Assembly (NCBI GenBank): GCA_030433055.1
Contig: JAUILJ010000071.1
Coordinates: 1-15,317 of the forward strand
Direction: 5' to 3'
Length of the DNA: 15,317 nt
Origin: Polyangia bacterium
GTDB taxonomy: Bacteria > Myxococcota_A > Polyangia > Polyangiales > Polyangiaceae
Position 1 is the first letter of the stretch. The number at the start of each line of letters is the position of its first letter. Below the pieces are notes generated by a model that ran no database searches, was not told the DNA's origin, and saw nothing but the letters and a program-made list of their open reading frames with translations. Of this stretch, positions 1 to 8,479 are shown piece by piece. The translations under genes were made by a program, and so were the position numbers.

Positions 1-234
1 GCAGGCCCCGCACGCGAGCGCCGGTTTTCCGCGCGAACGCAATTTTTCTCGCCTCGCGTTTCTGGCTCGGAATTCGTTGTTTCCTGGCGCCTTCGCGCTG
101 CGAATTGGTGTTTCTTCCCGTCAGCCGGGTGGCCCGCGTCGATTCTTTCTCGGATCCCCTGCGCGAACCGAACCTCGAGTACGCCGCCGAGCCGCTCCCC
201 GCGTCCCTCCACCAACCGCCCAAGGACTCTCCCC
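1..234. other. Upstream region of the outer membrane protein gene
   Basis: No gene is supported here. The strand is GC-rich with T-rich patches near 43-50 and 76-85. Two loosely similar stretches begin with gaattc at 70 and gaattgg at 102, each followed by a g/t-rich run and a ttc. They lie 32 bases apart and could be imperfect direct repeats of a regulator site, but the match is weak. Short overlapping frames on both strands have no start signal or recognisable sequence. A good Shine-Dalgarno (aagga, 222-226) lies 8 bases before the ATG at 235. The window edge cuts off whatever lies upstream. Confidence 0.5.
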
Positions 235-1359
235 ATGCGCACTCCTCGCTTCCTTCCTGTCTTCTCTCTGTGTGTCGCCGGTCTGGTGTGCAGCAGCCAT
301 GCGGCGGCCCAGCCCGAAGCTGAGGCGGAGTCCGGCGAGGCCGAGGTCAAGGCTGGGCCGTCGATGGAGAGCGAGGGCGCTGACCCCGTAGACTCCGAGG
401 TCTCGGACAGCGACGCCCCATTCGTTCCCCACGGCAACAAAGACGAAGCAGCAGACCCCGCTGCCAAGGACGTCGCCGGGAGGCTCGCCGTCCGCAAGGA
501 GAAGCCGCTCGAGGTTCACGCTGACGTGCTCGTGGGATTCGGCGAGACGCCGCTGCCCGGGCCGGTCGATCTGCGCTCACCCGATGCAACGGCGATCAGC
601 CTGGTGCTGGGAGTCTCCTATGCGGTGAAGCCGGAGCTCAGCCTCGGGTTGGACGTGCCCTGGACGACGGCCAGCTACGAGACCACCTCCGACCAGGGGG
701 CGCTCGATGAGTCGGCGAACGCGCTGGGCAACCCGATGCTACGCCTCGAGTACCGACTGGTGAAGCCCGCTTTCGACGTTCCACTACGCTTCGGTGTCGG
801 CATCCCGGTGGCTCAAGGAGAGCCCGACCCGACGAGCGCAGATCGCTCGAAGGTGGCTCAGACCCAAGTGCAGCTGACCGCCGACGCCGCGCGCGCCTGG
901 CGTGAAGGTGAGTACTACGCCGTGGGTCGCATGCCGGTCACACTGGGAGCGGGGATCGAGTTCCCTGGTGACTTCGAATTTTCCGCGGCGGAAACGCTAC
1001 TCCTCGCCCCCAAAATCCGAGGCGAGGTATCGACTCCGGAAGCGCTCCCCAATGGCGATACCAAGCTGAACTCCATGGCGCTCCGCAGCGTCACGGACGC
1101 TTCCGCGACCTACTGGTTCATCGAGCAACTCGCTGCGGGGGTGCGCGGCTCGCTGGTCTACAACATCATCGACGCCGTCGACTACGAGCCGGACACCGAC
1201 GTCACTCAGCCCTCCCCGCTGCAGCTGTCCATCGAGCCGCAAGTGCGAGGCAACTACAAGGGCGTGATCGGCTTCATCGGCTACCTGGTGCCCCTGGGAG
1301 GGCAACTCGGCGACGCCAAGATGTCCGGGATCCGGATCGGCGCGTACAGCCGCTTCTAG
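235..1359 (+). CDS. Secreted outer membrane beta-barrel protein, function unknown
   Basis: This is a 374-residue protein with a clear Sec signal peptide: positive start (MRTPR), hydrophobic core to about residue 21, and an AAA|Q cleavage site after residue 25. The next 55-60 residues are a very acidic, Glu/Asp/Ala-rich linker (about 26-82) that looks unstructured. From about residue 83 to the end the sequence alternates polar and hydrophobic residues as in antiparallel beta strands, with many Tyr and Trp. It ends in Arg-Phe, the C-terminal aromatic expected of a BamA-assembled barrel. The start is supported by aagga 8 bases upstream. It resembles generic transporter-like or OmpA-like barrels, but I cannot assign a substrate. 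It lies 108 bases before a lipoprotein gene on the same strand and may be co-expressed with it. Localisation is fairly sure; function is unknown. Confidence 0.8.
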   Translation: MRTPRFLPVFSLCVAGLVCSSHAAAQPEAEAESGEAEVKAGPSMESEGADPVDSEVSDSDAPFVPHGNKDEAADPAAKDVAGRLAVRKEKPLEVHADVLVGFGETPLPGPVDLRSPDATAISLVLGVSYAVKPELSLGLDVPWTTASYETTSDQGALDESANALGNPMLRLEYRLVKPAFDVPLRFGVGIPVAQGEPDPTSADRSKVAQTQVQLTADAARAWREGEYYAVGRMPVTLGAGIEFPGDFEFSAAETLLLAPKIRGEVSTPEALPNGDTKLNSMALRSVTDASATYWFIEQLAAGVRGSLVYNIIDAVDYEPDTDVTQPSPLQLSIEPQVRGNYKGVIGFIGYLVPLGGQLGDAKMSGIRIGAYSRF

Positions 1360-1360
1360 C

Positions 1361-1374
1361 AGCCGGCGTCGGCT
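1361..1374 (+). terminator. Small GC stem-loop just after the barrel gene
   Basis: A perfect 5-bp stem (agccg at 1361-1365, cggct at 1370-1374) with a 4-base loop starts one base after the TAG stop at 1357-1359. There is no T-tract. It could be a weak terminator or 3'-end stabiliser, or chance in GC-rich DNA. Confidence 0.2.
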
Positions 1375-1453
1375 CGACGCACTCCGGCGGGCACCCTTTC
1401 GGCCACAAGCACCCCAGCGATCTCGTGCTGGTAGCGCACCACGGCTTGAGGTG

Positions 1454-1459
1454 TAGACT
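1454..1459 (+). promoter_or_regulatory. Putative -10 box close to the TPR lipoprotein start
   Basis: The hexamer TAGACT fits the TAnnnT pattern of a -10 element and ends 8 bases before the ATG at 1468. If it is used, transcription would begin at about 1466, giving an almost leaderless mRNA. No convincing -35 box is seen 16-18 bases upstream. The same hexamer lies at nearly the same distance before the GTG at 11832. Confidence 0.35.
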
Positions 1460-1467
1460 GGGCCCCA

Positions 1468-3684
1468 ATGCGTAAGGTCGTTCACACGGCGGTGGTCGCG
1501 CTCAGCCTGAGCGTCGCGCTCGCAAGCACAGCTTGCACGTCCTCCACCAACCAACCCCCGAATCATCCGGCCTCCCCGACGGGCCCGGTCAACCCGGTCA
1601 AGGTCAGTGATGCGGAGTTCGGCCCTGCCGTTCACAAGCTGCTGCTCAACGGGGAGCGGAGCCAAGAGCGCCTGGACCTCCTGGTGGGCGTGGTGCGCAA
1701 GCAACTCCAGCACGCCAAGGTCCGGTTCGAGGGTGGGCACGCAGATCAAGGCGTCGCGGCGCTGACGGGCGCCCTCTACCTGGTGCGGGTGGGAGAGCTG
1801 CGCTCAGAGATGTTCACCGGGGGTGAGGACGCGCTGAAGCAGAGCGCCGACGCCGCGGCCCAGGTCGGTGACGAAGGGCGAGCGCGGGCGCTGTACGGAA
1901 TGCTGAAGGAAGCCTTGCCAGCCGGGGCTGCGCGCGACGAGGTGGAGCAACACCTGGCGGCGCTGTCGACCTGGATGACCAAGACTCGGCGCGCCGGCAG
2001 CATGAGCTCCCTCAAGGACCAGCACACGAGCTCAGCGCTCAGGTCCTTGCTCGAGCCGAGCAAAGAGGCGCTCGATGCGGCCAACAAGTCCACGACTTCG
2101 TGGGTCAGCGCCGCGCTGAAGAAGAACCTCGACGACATGCCCATGCAGGACAACTCCGACCGCGAGGAGGCGGTGAGCGTGTTCCAGGCAGTGCGCACGG
2201 GGAGCTTCGCCCTGGCGGCGGTGTACCTGCGCCAGGGCGACGCGCGAGGGGCGTTCGACGCGATCCAGGCCAGCGACGTGGGCAAGGTCGCACCCCCTCC
2301 GCTGCTCGAGGCGCTTGACGCCGCAGCCAAGGAGTCGAACCCCGAAGCGTGGGCTGCGCTCCTGGAGGTCTATTCCCGCGCGGAAACTCCAGATCGCCCG
2401 GAGACAGCCATGAGCCCTGATCTGGCAGCGGGCGCCGCCTGGGGCTGCGCCGTCCAACTCTACCGCGCGGAGCCTTACAGCCTGCGCGCCGCGGGCACAC
2501 TCAGCACGCTGCTCATGCGCTATGGGATGAGTGAAGCCGCGCCCCAGGTGCTGGTCAGCGCCCTGGAGAAGGAACCCCAGCCGCGCAACGTCGCCACCGG
2601 TCTGGCGTTGCTCCTGCGTGCGATCGTGGACCTCGACGATATCAACGACGTGGCCGCCGCACGGCGCACGTTCGCTGGCGCGGATCGGCTCCTCGCCCTG
2701 GCTGACAGCAGCGCACTCAAGGGGAAGGTGAACCCCAGCCCCGGCAGGCTCCACTACGTGATGGGAGCGATCGAAAGCCGCGCGGGGGAGCTCGAGAAGG
2801 CCAAACCCCACATCGAAGCGGCCGTGGCGTCGGACCCCACGGTGGAGGCGTTGAGCCTGTTGGCGGCGATCGATCGCCAGCGCGGCGCCTACGACGATGC
2901 GCTGCGCTCCTTGAACTCGATGGCCGAGCAGGCCAGCCGCGAGGGAGACAAGGCCGCCGAGACGCGCGCGCTCACCACCCGCTACGAGGTGCTGCTCGAG
3001 GCGGGCCGCAAAGACGAAGCGCCGAAGGTGCTCGAGCGTGCGCTGCGCACGGCCCTGGACGCCCGACGTCTCGCGCGTTCGAACGCTCAGTTGAGTGAGG
3101 CCGAGCGCCAGCTTGCCCGAGTCATGGAGCACTACGGGGACGCCGCCGCCGCGCGCCGGGCAACTCAGCGAGCATTCGAAGCCTCGGGCGGAGACATCCG
3201 CCAGGTCACGGCGACGGTGCTGGATGCGGCCCGCCGTGCGCTGACCCTGGGCGACCTCCGAGCAGGTCGAGACGCGCTGCGCCAGGCCATGGATGCAGAC
3301 ATCCCAGACGGGGACCTGGTGTACGTGGCGCTGTGGCTCCAGCTGCTCGAGCGACGGGTCAAGGCCAGCAGCGACGGCAGCGTGCAAGAGGCGCTGCAGA
3401 GCGTGGACTCGACCGACCGCTGGGGCCGCAAGCTGCGCGCTTGGGGAACTCAGCAGCTGGCGGACCAGGATCTGCTCGGCGCCGCAAAAAACCGTGTGGA
3501 AAAGACTGAGGCCACGTTCTACGCGGCTCTATCGAACCCCAAGGGCGATCTCACCGAACGGCTGAAGGCAGTCGCGGGCAGCCAGACCATCGAGTTGGTG
3601 GAGGTGATGATCGCTCGGGACTTGCTCAAGCGCTCCAGCAGCTACGAGCCGCCAGAGCTGCCCAAGGGCGTCACCGTCCCCTGA
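1468..3684 (+). CDS. TPR-repeat lipoprotein, function unknown
   Basis: This 738-residue Ala/Leu/Glu/Arg-rich protein is mostly alpha-helical. The first 23 residues form a lipoprotein signal: MRKVVH, a hydrophobic core, then ALASTAC with the lipidated Cys at 23, which fits the relaxed lipobox pattern. A Thr/Asn/Pro-rich tether follows. Helix pairs of TPR type are clearest at about residues 320-395 and 430-590, with A/G/Y spacing and short turns such as DPTVEALSLLAAIDRQRG. These repeats usually bind partner proteins. No catalytic motif is visible. Residue +2 after the Cys is Ser, not Asp, so outer membrane sorting is plausible by E. coli rules, which may not apply here. It may partner the barrel protein encoded just upstream. 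The start has only a distant GAGG (1448-1451) and may be leaderless. The fold is likely; the role is unknown. Confidence 0.8.
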   Translation: MRKVVHTAVVALSLSVALASTACTSSTNQPPNHPASPTGPVNPVKVSDAEFGPAVHKLLLNGERSQERLDLLVGVVRKQLQHAKVRFEGGHADQGVAALTGALYLVRVGELRSEMFTGGEDALKQSADAAAQVGDEGRARALYGMLKEALPAGAARDEVEQHLAALSTWMTKTRRAGSMSSLKDQHTSSALRSLLEPSKEALDAANKSTTSWVSAALKKNLDDMPMQDNSDREEAVSVFQAVRTGSFALAAVYLRQGDARGAFDAIQASDVGKVAPPPLLEALDAAAKESNPEAWAALLEVYSRAETPDRPETAMSPDLAAGAAWGCAVQLYRAEPYSLRAAGTLSTLLMRYGMSEAAPQVLVSALEKEPQPRNVATGLALLLRAIVDLDDINDVAAARRTFAGADRLLALADSSALKGKVNPSPGRLHYVMGAIESRAGELEKAKPHIEAAVASDPTVEALSLLAAIDRQRGAYDDALRSLNSMAEQASREGDKAAETRALTTRYEVLLEAGRKDEAPKVLERALRTALDARRLARSNAQLSEAERQLARVMEHYGDAAAARRATQRAFEASGGDIRQVTATVLDAARRALTLGDLRAGRDALRQAMDADIPDGDLVYVALWLQLLERRVKASSDGSVQEALQSVDSTDRWGRKLRAWGTQQLADQDLLGAAKNRVEKTEATFYAALSNPKGDLTERLKAVAGSQTIELVEVMIARDLLKRSSSYEPPELPKGVTVP

Positions 3685-4132
3685 TCAGCGAGGTCTCTGG
3701 CCGTCAACTGCTTGTGCTGCCCAAATAAAAGCCGGACATACAAACCGGGCTGAGCTAAGTACGGCGCACCTCGGCGCTTCCGTGTGCGACCCCGCGTGGG
3801 GAGGCTTCAGCTGGGCTGGATTCGTGCTCACAGGAACCAGGCTCGCGGATTCGACCGTGGGTTTGCAGAGAGTGGCAGCAGTGATTCACGGAATGAATCC
3901 GGGCCCCTTGCGGATCCCCCAAGCGGGTTCCAGGTAGCGCAGAGCGGTGGGTTGCGCCCCGCGCCCCTGCCCTCGCGGACCCTTGCCGCGGGAAACTGTC
4001 GAGACTTCAAGCCCCTCTAGCCCGTCGCTCGCCGCGCGGGCCCGTGATCCGACTCCTCGAGGGTCACCCCCCTAACCGTGCGTGAGGCGTCTCTCCCCAG
4101 CCAACGCCACGCCGGAGGCAAGCGGTATCCCA
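3685..4132. other. 448-base gene-free region before the efflux operon
   Basis: I see no supported gene here. A 78-codon frame at 3784-4020 has a composition and content typical of chance frames in GC-rich DNA. The region opens with a relatively A-rich patch (about 3720-3745, with aaataaaa), the likeliest place for a promoter, although I could not fit a good -35/-10 pair. A short inverted repeat lies at 3883-3899, and an imperfect stem of about 7 bp around 3913-3932. The stretch near 3911-3955 superficially resembles tRNA arms but does not fold as a tRNA. The long leader suggests the efflux operon has its own regulated promoter, with no regulator gene adjacent. Confidence 0.5.
3883..3899. repeat. 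Short inverted repeat in the efflux operon leader
   Basis: GATTCA (3883-3888) and TGAATC (3894-3899) are perfect inverted copies separated by 5 bases. The 17-base size and symmetry suit a dimeric repressor operator. No matching regulator gene is in the window, and 6-bp arms can arise by chance. Confidence 0.25.
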
Positions 4133-5269
4133 ATGTTCAAGAAAGTAGCTCTGACCATCGTCGCCCTGTTGATCGTGGTGGGCGTGATCGGCGGCGCCAA
4201 GGGCGCCCAGATCGCCGCACTGATCAAGAGTGGCGAGACCTTCGTGCCACCGCCGGAAACCGTCACGGCGATTGAAGCGAAAGAAGAGGTCTGGGAAGAC
4301 ACGCTCAGCGCCGTCGGCACCGTCGTCGCGCTCCAGGGCATCACCATCACCACCGAGTCTCCCGGTGTCGTCAAGGACATCCGCTTCGAGTCCGGCGACC
4401 TGGCGAAGAAAGGCTCGCTGTTGCTGCGTCTCGACACCAGCGTCGAGGCCGCCCAGATCGCGCAGGCTCAAGCCCAGAAGAAGCTAGCCAAGCTGCAGCT
4501 GGAGCGCGCCGAGAAGCTGCAGAAAGCGGGAGTCGCAGCACAGGCGGAGCTCGACTCAGCAAAGGCCCAGGCCAAGCAGACGCGCGCCCAGGTCGGCAAC
4601 TACAGCGCCGTGCTGGCGCGCAAGATCATCAAGGCGCCGTTCACTGGTCGCCTCGGTATCCGCCAGGTCGATCTGGGTGAGTACGTCACCCCGGGGGCGC
4701 CCATCGTCACGCTGCAGGACCTGACCAGCGTGTACGTTGATTTCCGACTCCCGCAGTCGCGAGTCGGCGTGCTGTCTCAGCCCGGCCTCAAGGTGCGGGT
4801 CACCTCGGATGCTTTCCCCAAGGCAAAATGGGAGGGCACGGTCGACGCGGTGGATGCCGCCATCGACTCGGCGACTCGCAACGTGCGCGTTCGCGCCATC
4901 TTCAAGAACCCTGACGAGCGCCTGAAGGCGGGCATGTTCGTCAACGTCGAGGTCGTGTTCCCCACGGAGCAGAAGCACGTGGTCATCCCGGCTACGTCGA
5001 TCCAGTACGCGCCCTATGGCGACTCGGTGTTCCTGGTCGTCGACGCAAAGAACGAGGACGGCACGCCCAAGGAAGGCAAGGAGGCCAAGCAAGCCTTCAT
5101 TCGACTGGGAGACCGCCGTGGAGATCTAGTCGCGATCAACTCCGGTCTCGAAGCGGGGCAGATGGTGGTCACGAGCGGCGGTTTCAAGCTCAAGAACGGC
5201 ATGTCCATCGTCGTGGACAACGAGCTGCAACCTGACGCGAAGGCCAATCCGACTCCAGAGGACAAGTAG
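4133..5269 (+). CDS. RND efflux periplasmic adaptor (membrane fusion protein, MexH-like)
   Basis: The 378-residue protein is the adaptor that joins an RND pump to an outer membrane channel. It starts MFKK and has one N-terminal hydrophobic anchor (about 5-22). The first half of the lipoyl/barrel-sandwich domain follows (about 62-97, with SPGVVKDIRFESGDLAKKGS), then a short Gln/Ala/Lys-rich alpha-hairpin (about 100-160), the second lipoyl half (APFTGRLGIRQVDLGEYVTPG) and beta-barrel/membrane-proximal domains. An in-frame GTG at 4082 would add 17 residues, but ATG 4133 is preferred: the product then begins with the normal Lys-plus-hydrophobic anchor, and GGAGG (4114-4118) lies upstream, though at a long 14-base spacing. 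The 'TLSAVGTVVALQG' segment resembles MexH-type adaptors. The pump gene follows after one base, so this is an operon. Substrate unknown. Confidence 0.9.
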   Translation: MFKKVALTIVALLIVVGVIGGAKGAQIAALIKSGETFVPPPETVTAIEAKEEVWEDTLSAVGTVVALQGITITTESPGVVKDIRFESGDLAKKGSLLLRLDTSVEAAQIAQAQAQKKLAKLQLERAEKLQKAGVAAQAELDSAKAQAKQTRAQVGNYSAVLARKIIKAPFTGRLGIRQVDLGEYVTPGAPIVTLQDLTSVYVDFRLPQSRVGVLSQPGLKVRVTSDAFPKAKWEGTVDAVDAAIDSATRNVRVRAIFKNPDERLKAGMFVNVEVVFPTEQKHVVIPATSIQYAPYGDSVFLVVDAKNEDGTPKEGKEAKQAFIRLGDRRGDLVAINSGLEAGQMVVTSGGFKLKNGMSIVVDNELQPDAKANPTPEDK

Positions 5270-5270
5270 C

Positions 5271-8200
5271 GTGAGCGCTTCGCCGACCCCCGCTGCGAGC
5301 GGGAGCAAGTTCACGGATCTGTTCATCCGACGGCCGGTCATCGCGATCGTCGTCAACCTGGTGATCATCATCGCCGGGTTGCAGGCGATCAAGAGCCTCA
5401 CCGTACGGCAATACCCGAAGAGCGAGAACGCTTCGATCACCGTCACCACGGTGTACGTCGGCGCCAACGCTGATCTGGTGAAGGGCTTCATCACCACTCC
5501 CCTCGAGCGAGCCATCGCCGCGTCGGACGGCATCGACTACATCGAGTCGACGAGCACTCAGGGTGTCTCCACCATCACTGCTCGCCTCGAGCTGAACTAC
5601 GACGCCAACAAGGCGCTCAGCGAGATCAGCTCCAAGGTGGACCAGGTGCGCGGTGATCTCCCGCCCGAAGCCCAGGTACCCATCATCAACATCGAATCGG
5701 CGGACAGCCGGTTCGCGTCGGCATACCTCTCGTTCTCCTCGGAGTTTCTGCAGCAGAACGAGATCACCGACTACCTGGTCCGAGAGGTGCAGCCACGGCT
5801 GACGGCCGTCGAGGGCGTGCAGCGCGCGGACATCCTGGGCGCACGCACCTTCGCGATGCGGGTCTGGCTCAAGCCTGACCGCATGGCGGCGTTCAACATC
5901 AGCCCAGCGCAGGTACGTCAGGCCCTGTCTGCCAACAACTACCTGTCGCCTGTGGGCACGACCAAGGGCGCGCTGATCCAGGTCAACCTGTCGGCGAACA
6001 CCGACGTCCAGAGCGTCGAGGGCTTCAAGAAGCTGGTGATCCGCGAACAGGACGGAGCACTGGTGCGCCTGGAGGACATCGCCGAGGTGTCCCTGGGCGC
6101 GGAGAACTACGACACCGAAGTCCGCTTCTCGGGCAAGACGGCGGTGTTCATGGGGATCTGGGTGTTGCCCAACGCCAACTCGTTGGACGTGCTCAAGCGC
6201 GTCCGCACAGAGCTCAAAGACATCAAGCGCGACCTGCCAGAGCAGATCGACGCGAGCGTCGGCTACGACGGCACCGAGTACATTCAGAGCGCGATCGACG
6301 ACGTGGTGCGCACGCTGACGGAGACCCTGGTGCTCGTCATCGTCGTGATCTTCCTGTTCCTGGGCTCGATCCGCTCAGTGCTCGTGCCCATCGTCGCGAT
6401 CCCGGTGAGCTTGATAGGCACCATCTTCTTGATGCAGGCGTTCGGCTTCACCATCAACCTGCTGACCCTGCTGGCGATCGTGCTCTCCGTCGGCCTCGTC
6501 GTCGATGACGCCATCGTCGTGGTCGAGAACGTCGAACGCAACTTGCAGCTCGGGATGACTCCCGTCCAGGCGGCGAAGGAAGGCGCCCGAGAGCTGGTCG
6601 GTCCCATCATCTCGATGACGGTCACGCTGGCGGCGGTGTATGCGCCGATCGGCTTCCAGGGTGGCTTGACCGGAGCGCTGTTCAAGGAGTTCGCGTTCAC
6701 CCTCGCAGGTGCCGTGACCATCTCCGGCATCGTCGCGCTCACGCTGTCGCCGGTGATGTCCTCCAAGCTGCTCCGGGAAGGCGACGCAGAGAAGGGGCTC
6801 GCGAAGTACATCAACCGTGGCTTCGAGCGCATCAAGCGCACTTACCTCCGCCTGCTAGGGACGACGATGCGCGCGCGCCCCGCGGTCTATGTGGTGTGGA
6901 TCGCGCTCGGGTTGATCTCCTTGGTGTTCTTCCAGATGAGCCCCAAGGAGCTCGCTCCCAAGGAAGACCAGGGCATCATCTTCTGCATCCTCGACACCCC
7001 GGCAAACAGCACCACCGAGTCGCTGATGCCGTCGGTGAACAAGATCAACGAGGAGTTCCAGAAGTCACCGGAGTTCGAGTTCAGCTTCCAGATCACCTCG
7101 CCCGGGGGTGGCTTCAGCGGCATGCGGCTCGCGCCCTGGGAGAAGCGGGAGCGCAACGTCTTCCAGATTCTGCCCGAGGTGCAGCAGCGCCTGAAGGGCG
7201 TGGCTGGAGTCAGCGTGTTCGCCGTGACGCCGCCAGCGCTGCCCGGCGGCGGACAATTCCCCGTGGAATTTGTACTGACCTCCACCCAGGACACCGAGCA
7301 GATCCTGGGTTTCGCCAAGGAGCTGCAGCAGAAGGCCACGGAGAGCGGCATGTTCGCCTTCCCGCCGATCATCGACGTCAAGATCGACCAGCCCCAGAGT
7401 CAGATCGTCTTCGATCGTGACCGCGTCGCAGAGCTTGGCCTCAACATGCAACAGGTCGGGGCCGACATCGCGTCGGCGGTAGGCGGCAACTACGTCAATC
7501 GCTTCAGCATCGACGGCCGCAGCTACAAGGTCATCCCGCAGATCAAGCGACGCGATCGCCTGAACCCCGCTCAGCTGAAGGACATCCACGTCACGGGCCC
7601 CAAGGGTGAGCTGATCTCGCTGGCGACCATCGCGACCTTGAAGGACACGGTGGAGCCACGCTCGCTCAATCGCTTCCAGCAGCTCAACGCGGTGAAGCTC
7701 TCCGGCGTCGCGATCCGGCCGCTGGATCAGGCGCTCGGCTTCCTCGAAGGGGAGTCGGCGAAGATCCTGCCGAAGGGCTACGTGCTCGAGTACACGGGAG
7801 AGTCTCGCCAGCTCCGCAAGGAAGCGGACACCTTCCTGCCAGCCTTCGGCTTGGCCGTTGTGTTGATCTTCTTGGTGCTCGCGGCTCAGTTCAACAGCTT
7901 CCGAGATCCATTCGTCATCCTCGGCGGCTCGGTGCCCCTGGCCATGTTTGGCGCGATGATCTTCACCTTCTTGAAGATGCCTGCGCCGGTCCCATTCTGG
8001 ACCGATGGCTGGACCACGACGCTCAACATCTACTCTCAAGTCGGCCTGGTCACGCTGGTCGGTCTGGTGTCGAAGAACGGCATCCTGATCGTGGAGTTCG
8101 CAAACCAGCTCCAGCGCGAGGGTAGGAGCAAGATCGACGCGGCACAGGAGGCTGCTGGCACTCGCCTGCGCCCGATCCTGATGACCACCGTCGCGACCGT

Positions 8201-8423
8201 CGTCGGTCACTTCCCGCTGACGCTGGTCACGGGCCCCGGCGCCTCGGCGCGTAACAGCATCGGCCTGGTGCTGGTCAGCGGCATGGCCATCGGCACCCTG
8301 TTCACGCTGTTCGTCATCCCGTCGCTCTATGTGCTGATCGCCAAGGATCACTCCAAGGAGGTCGCTCAGGAGCACGAAGTGGACGACGACGACAGCAGCG
8401 AGGGTGCACCGGCTACGGCGTGA
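5271..8423 (+). CDS. RND multidrug efflux pump, inner membrane subunit (HAE1, MexI/AcrB-like)
   Basis: The 1050-residue protein has the normal length for AcrB-type proton-driven drug/H+ antiporters. It has the N-terminal FIRRPV signature and TM1 (about 20-40), then a first periplasmic porter/docking domain. TM2-6 follow at about 341-500, TM7 at about 540-560, a second periplasmic domain, and TM8-12 from about 858. The proton-relay acidic pair is D412-D413 in GLVVDDAIVVVEN, and the TM10 lysine is K935 in GLVSKNGILIVEF, so the pump looks intact. The TM1 and porter sequence resembles MexI/MexF-like members. The cytoplasmic tail is acidic (DDDDSSE). The start is GTG, with AGAGGA (5257-5262) 8 bases upstream inside the adaptor's 3' end. 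No outer membrane channel gene is adjacent, so TolC is presumably supplied from elsewhere. Transported compounds cannot be predicted. Confidence 0.95.
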   Translation: MSASPTPAASGSKFTDLFIRRPVIAIVVNLVIIIAGLQAIKSLTVRQYPKSENASITVTTVYVGANADLVKGFITTPLERAIAASDGIDYIESTSTQGVSTITARLELNYDANKALSEISSKVDQVRGDLPPEAQVPIINIESADSRFASAYLSFSSEFLQQNEITDYLVREVQPRLTAVEGVQRADILGARTFAMRVWLKPDRMAAFNISPAQVRQALSANNYLSPVGTTKGALIQVNLSANTDVQSVEGFKKLVIREQDGALVRLEDIAEVSLGAENYDTEVRFSGKTAVFMGIWVLPNANSLDVLKRVRTELKDIKRDLPEQIDASVGYDGTEYIQSAIDDVVRTLTETLVLVIVVIFLFLGSIRSVLVPIVAIPVSLIGTIFLMQAFGFTINLLTLLAIVLSVGLVVDDAIVVVENVERNLQLGMTPVQAAKEGARELVGPIISMTVTLAAVYAPIGFQGGLTGALFKEFAFTLAGAVTISGIVALTLSPVMSSKLLREGDAEKGLAKYINRGFERIKRTYLRLLGTTMRARPAVYVVWIALGLISLVFFQMSPKELAPKEDQGIIFCILDTPANSTTESLMPSVNKINEEFQKSPEFEFSFQITSPGGGFSGMRLAPWEKRERNVFQILPEVQQRLKGVAGVSVFAVTPPALPGGGQFPVEFVLTSTQDTEQILGFAKELQQKATESGMFAFPPIIDVKIDQPQSQIVFDRDRVAELGLNMQQVGADIASAVGGNYVNRFSIDGRSYKVIPQIKRRDRLNPAQLKDIHVTGPKGELISLATIATLKDTVEPRSLNRFQQLNAVKLSGVAIRPLDQALGFLEGESAKILPKGYVLEYTGESRQLRKEADTFLPAFGLAVVLIFLVLAAQFNSFRDPFVILGGSVPLAMFGAMIFTFLKMPAPVPFWTDGWTTTLNIYSQVGLVTLVGLVSKNGILIVEFANQLQREGRSKIDAAQEAAGTRLRPILMTTVATVVGHFPLTLVTGPGASARNSIGLVLVSGMAIGTLFTLFVIPSLYVLIAKDHSKEVAQEHEVDDDDSSEGAPATA

Positions 8424-8427
8424 CGTG

Positions 8428-8479
8428 GCCGGCGCTTCAATCCGCGAGGAATCAACTCCTGATCGGATTCAGAGCCGGC
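8428..8479. terminator. Nested inverted repeat between the convergent pump and desaturase genes
   Basis: Three nested complementary pairs share one centre: GCCGGC (8428-8433/8474-8479), AATCCG/CGGATT (8439-8444/8464-8469) and AGGA/TCCT (8447-8450/8457-8460), with a 6-base loop. The hairpin spans the 28-base convergent gap and the last 28 bases of the desaturase gene, whose stop codon lies in the loop. It could serve as a two-way terminator. There is no T-tract on either side, so this is tentative. Confidence 0.35.

Noticed and set aside
2032..3387. 451-codon open frame on the minus strand opposite the TPR lipoprotein gene
   Set aside because: It is antisense to a well-supported gene, Arg/His/Gly-rich, and has no recognisable domain. 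Long antisense frames are expected with GC-rich third positions.
3905..3985. tRNA-like bases (ggtagcgcag..., gggttcc) in the leader
   Set aside because: The arms are in the wrong order, no acceptor stem or anticodon loop can be formed, and neither strand gives a cloverleaf.
3784..4020. 78-codon open frame in the efflux operon leader
   Set aside because: It has no ribosome site, no recognisable motif and Arg/Ser/Pro-rich composition. It is most likely a chance frame.
7065..8375. 436-codon open frame on the minus strand opposite the RND pump gene
   Set aside because: It is fully antisense to the pump gene, with low-complexity Asp/Arg/Gln/His composition that mirrors the pump codons.
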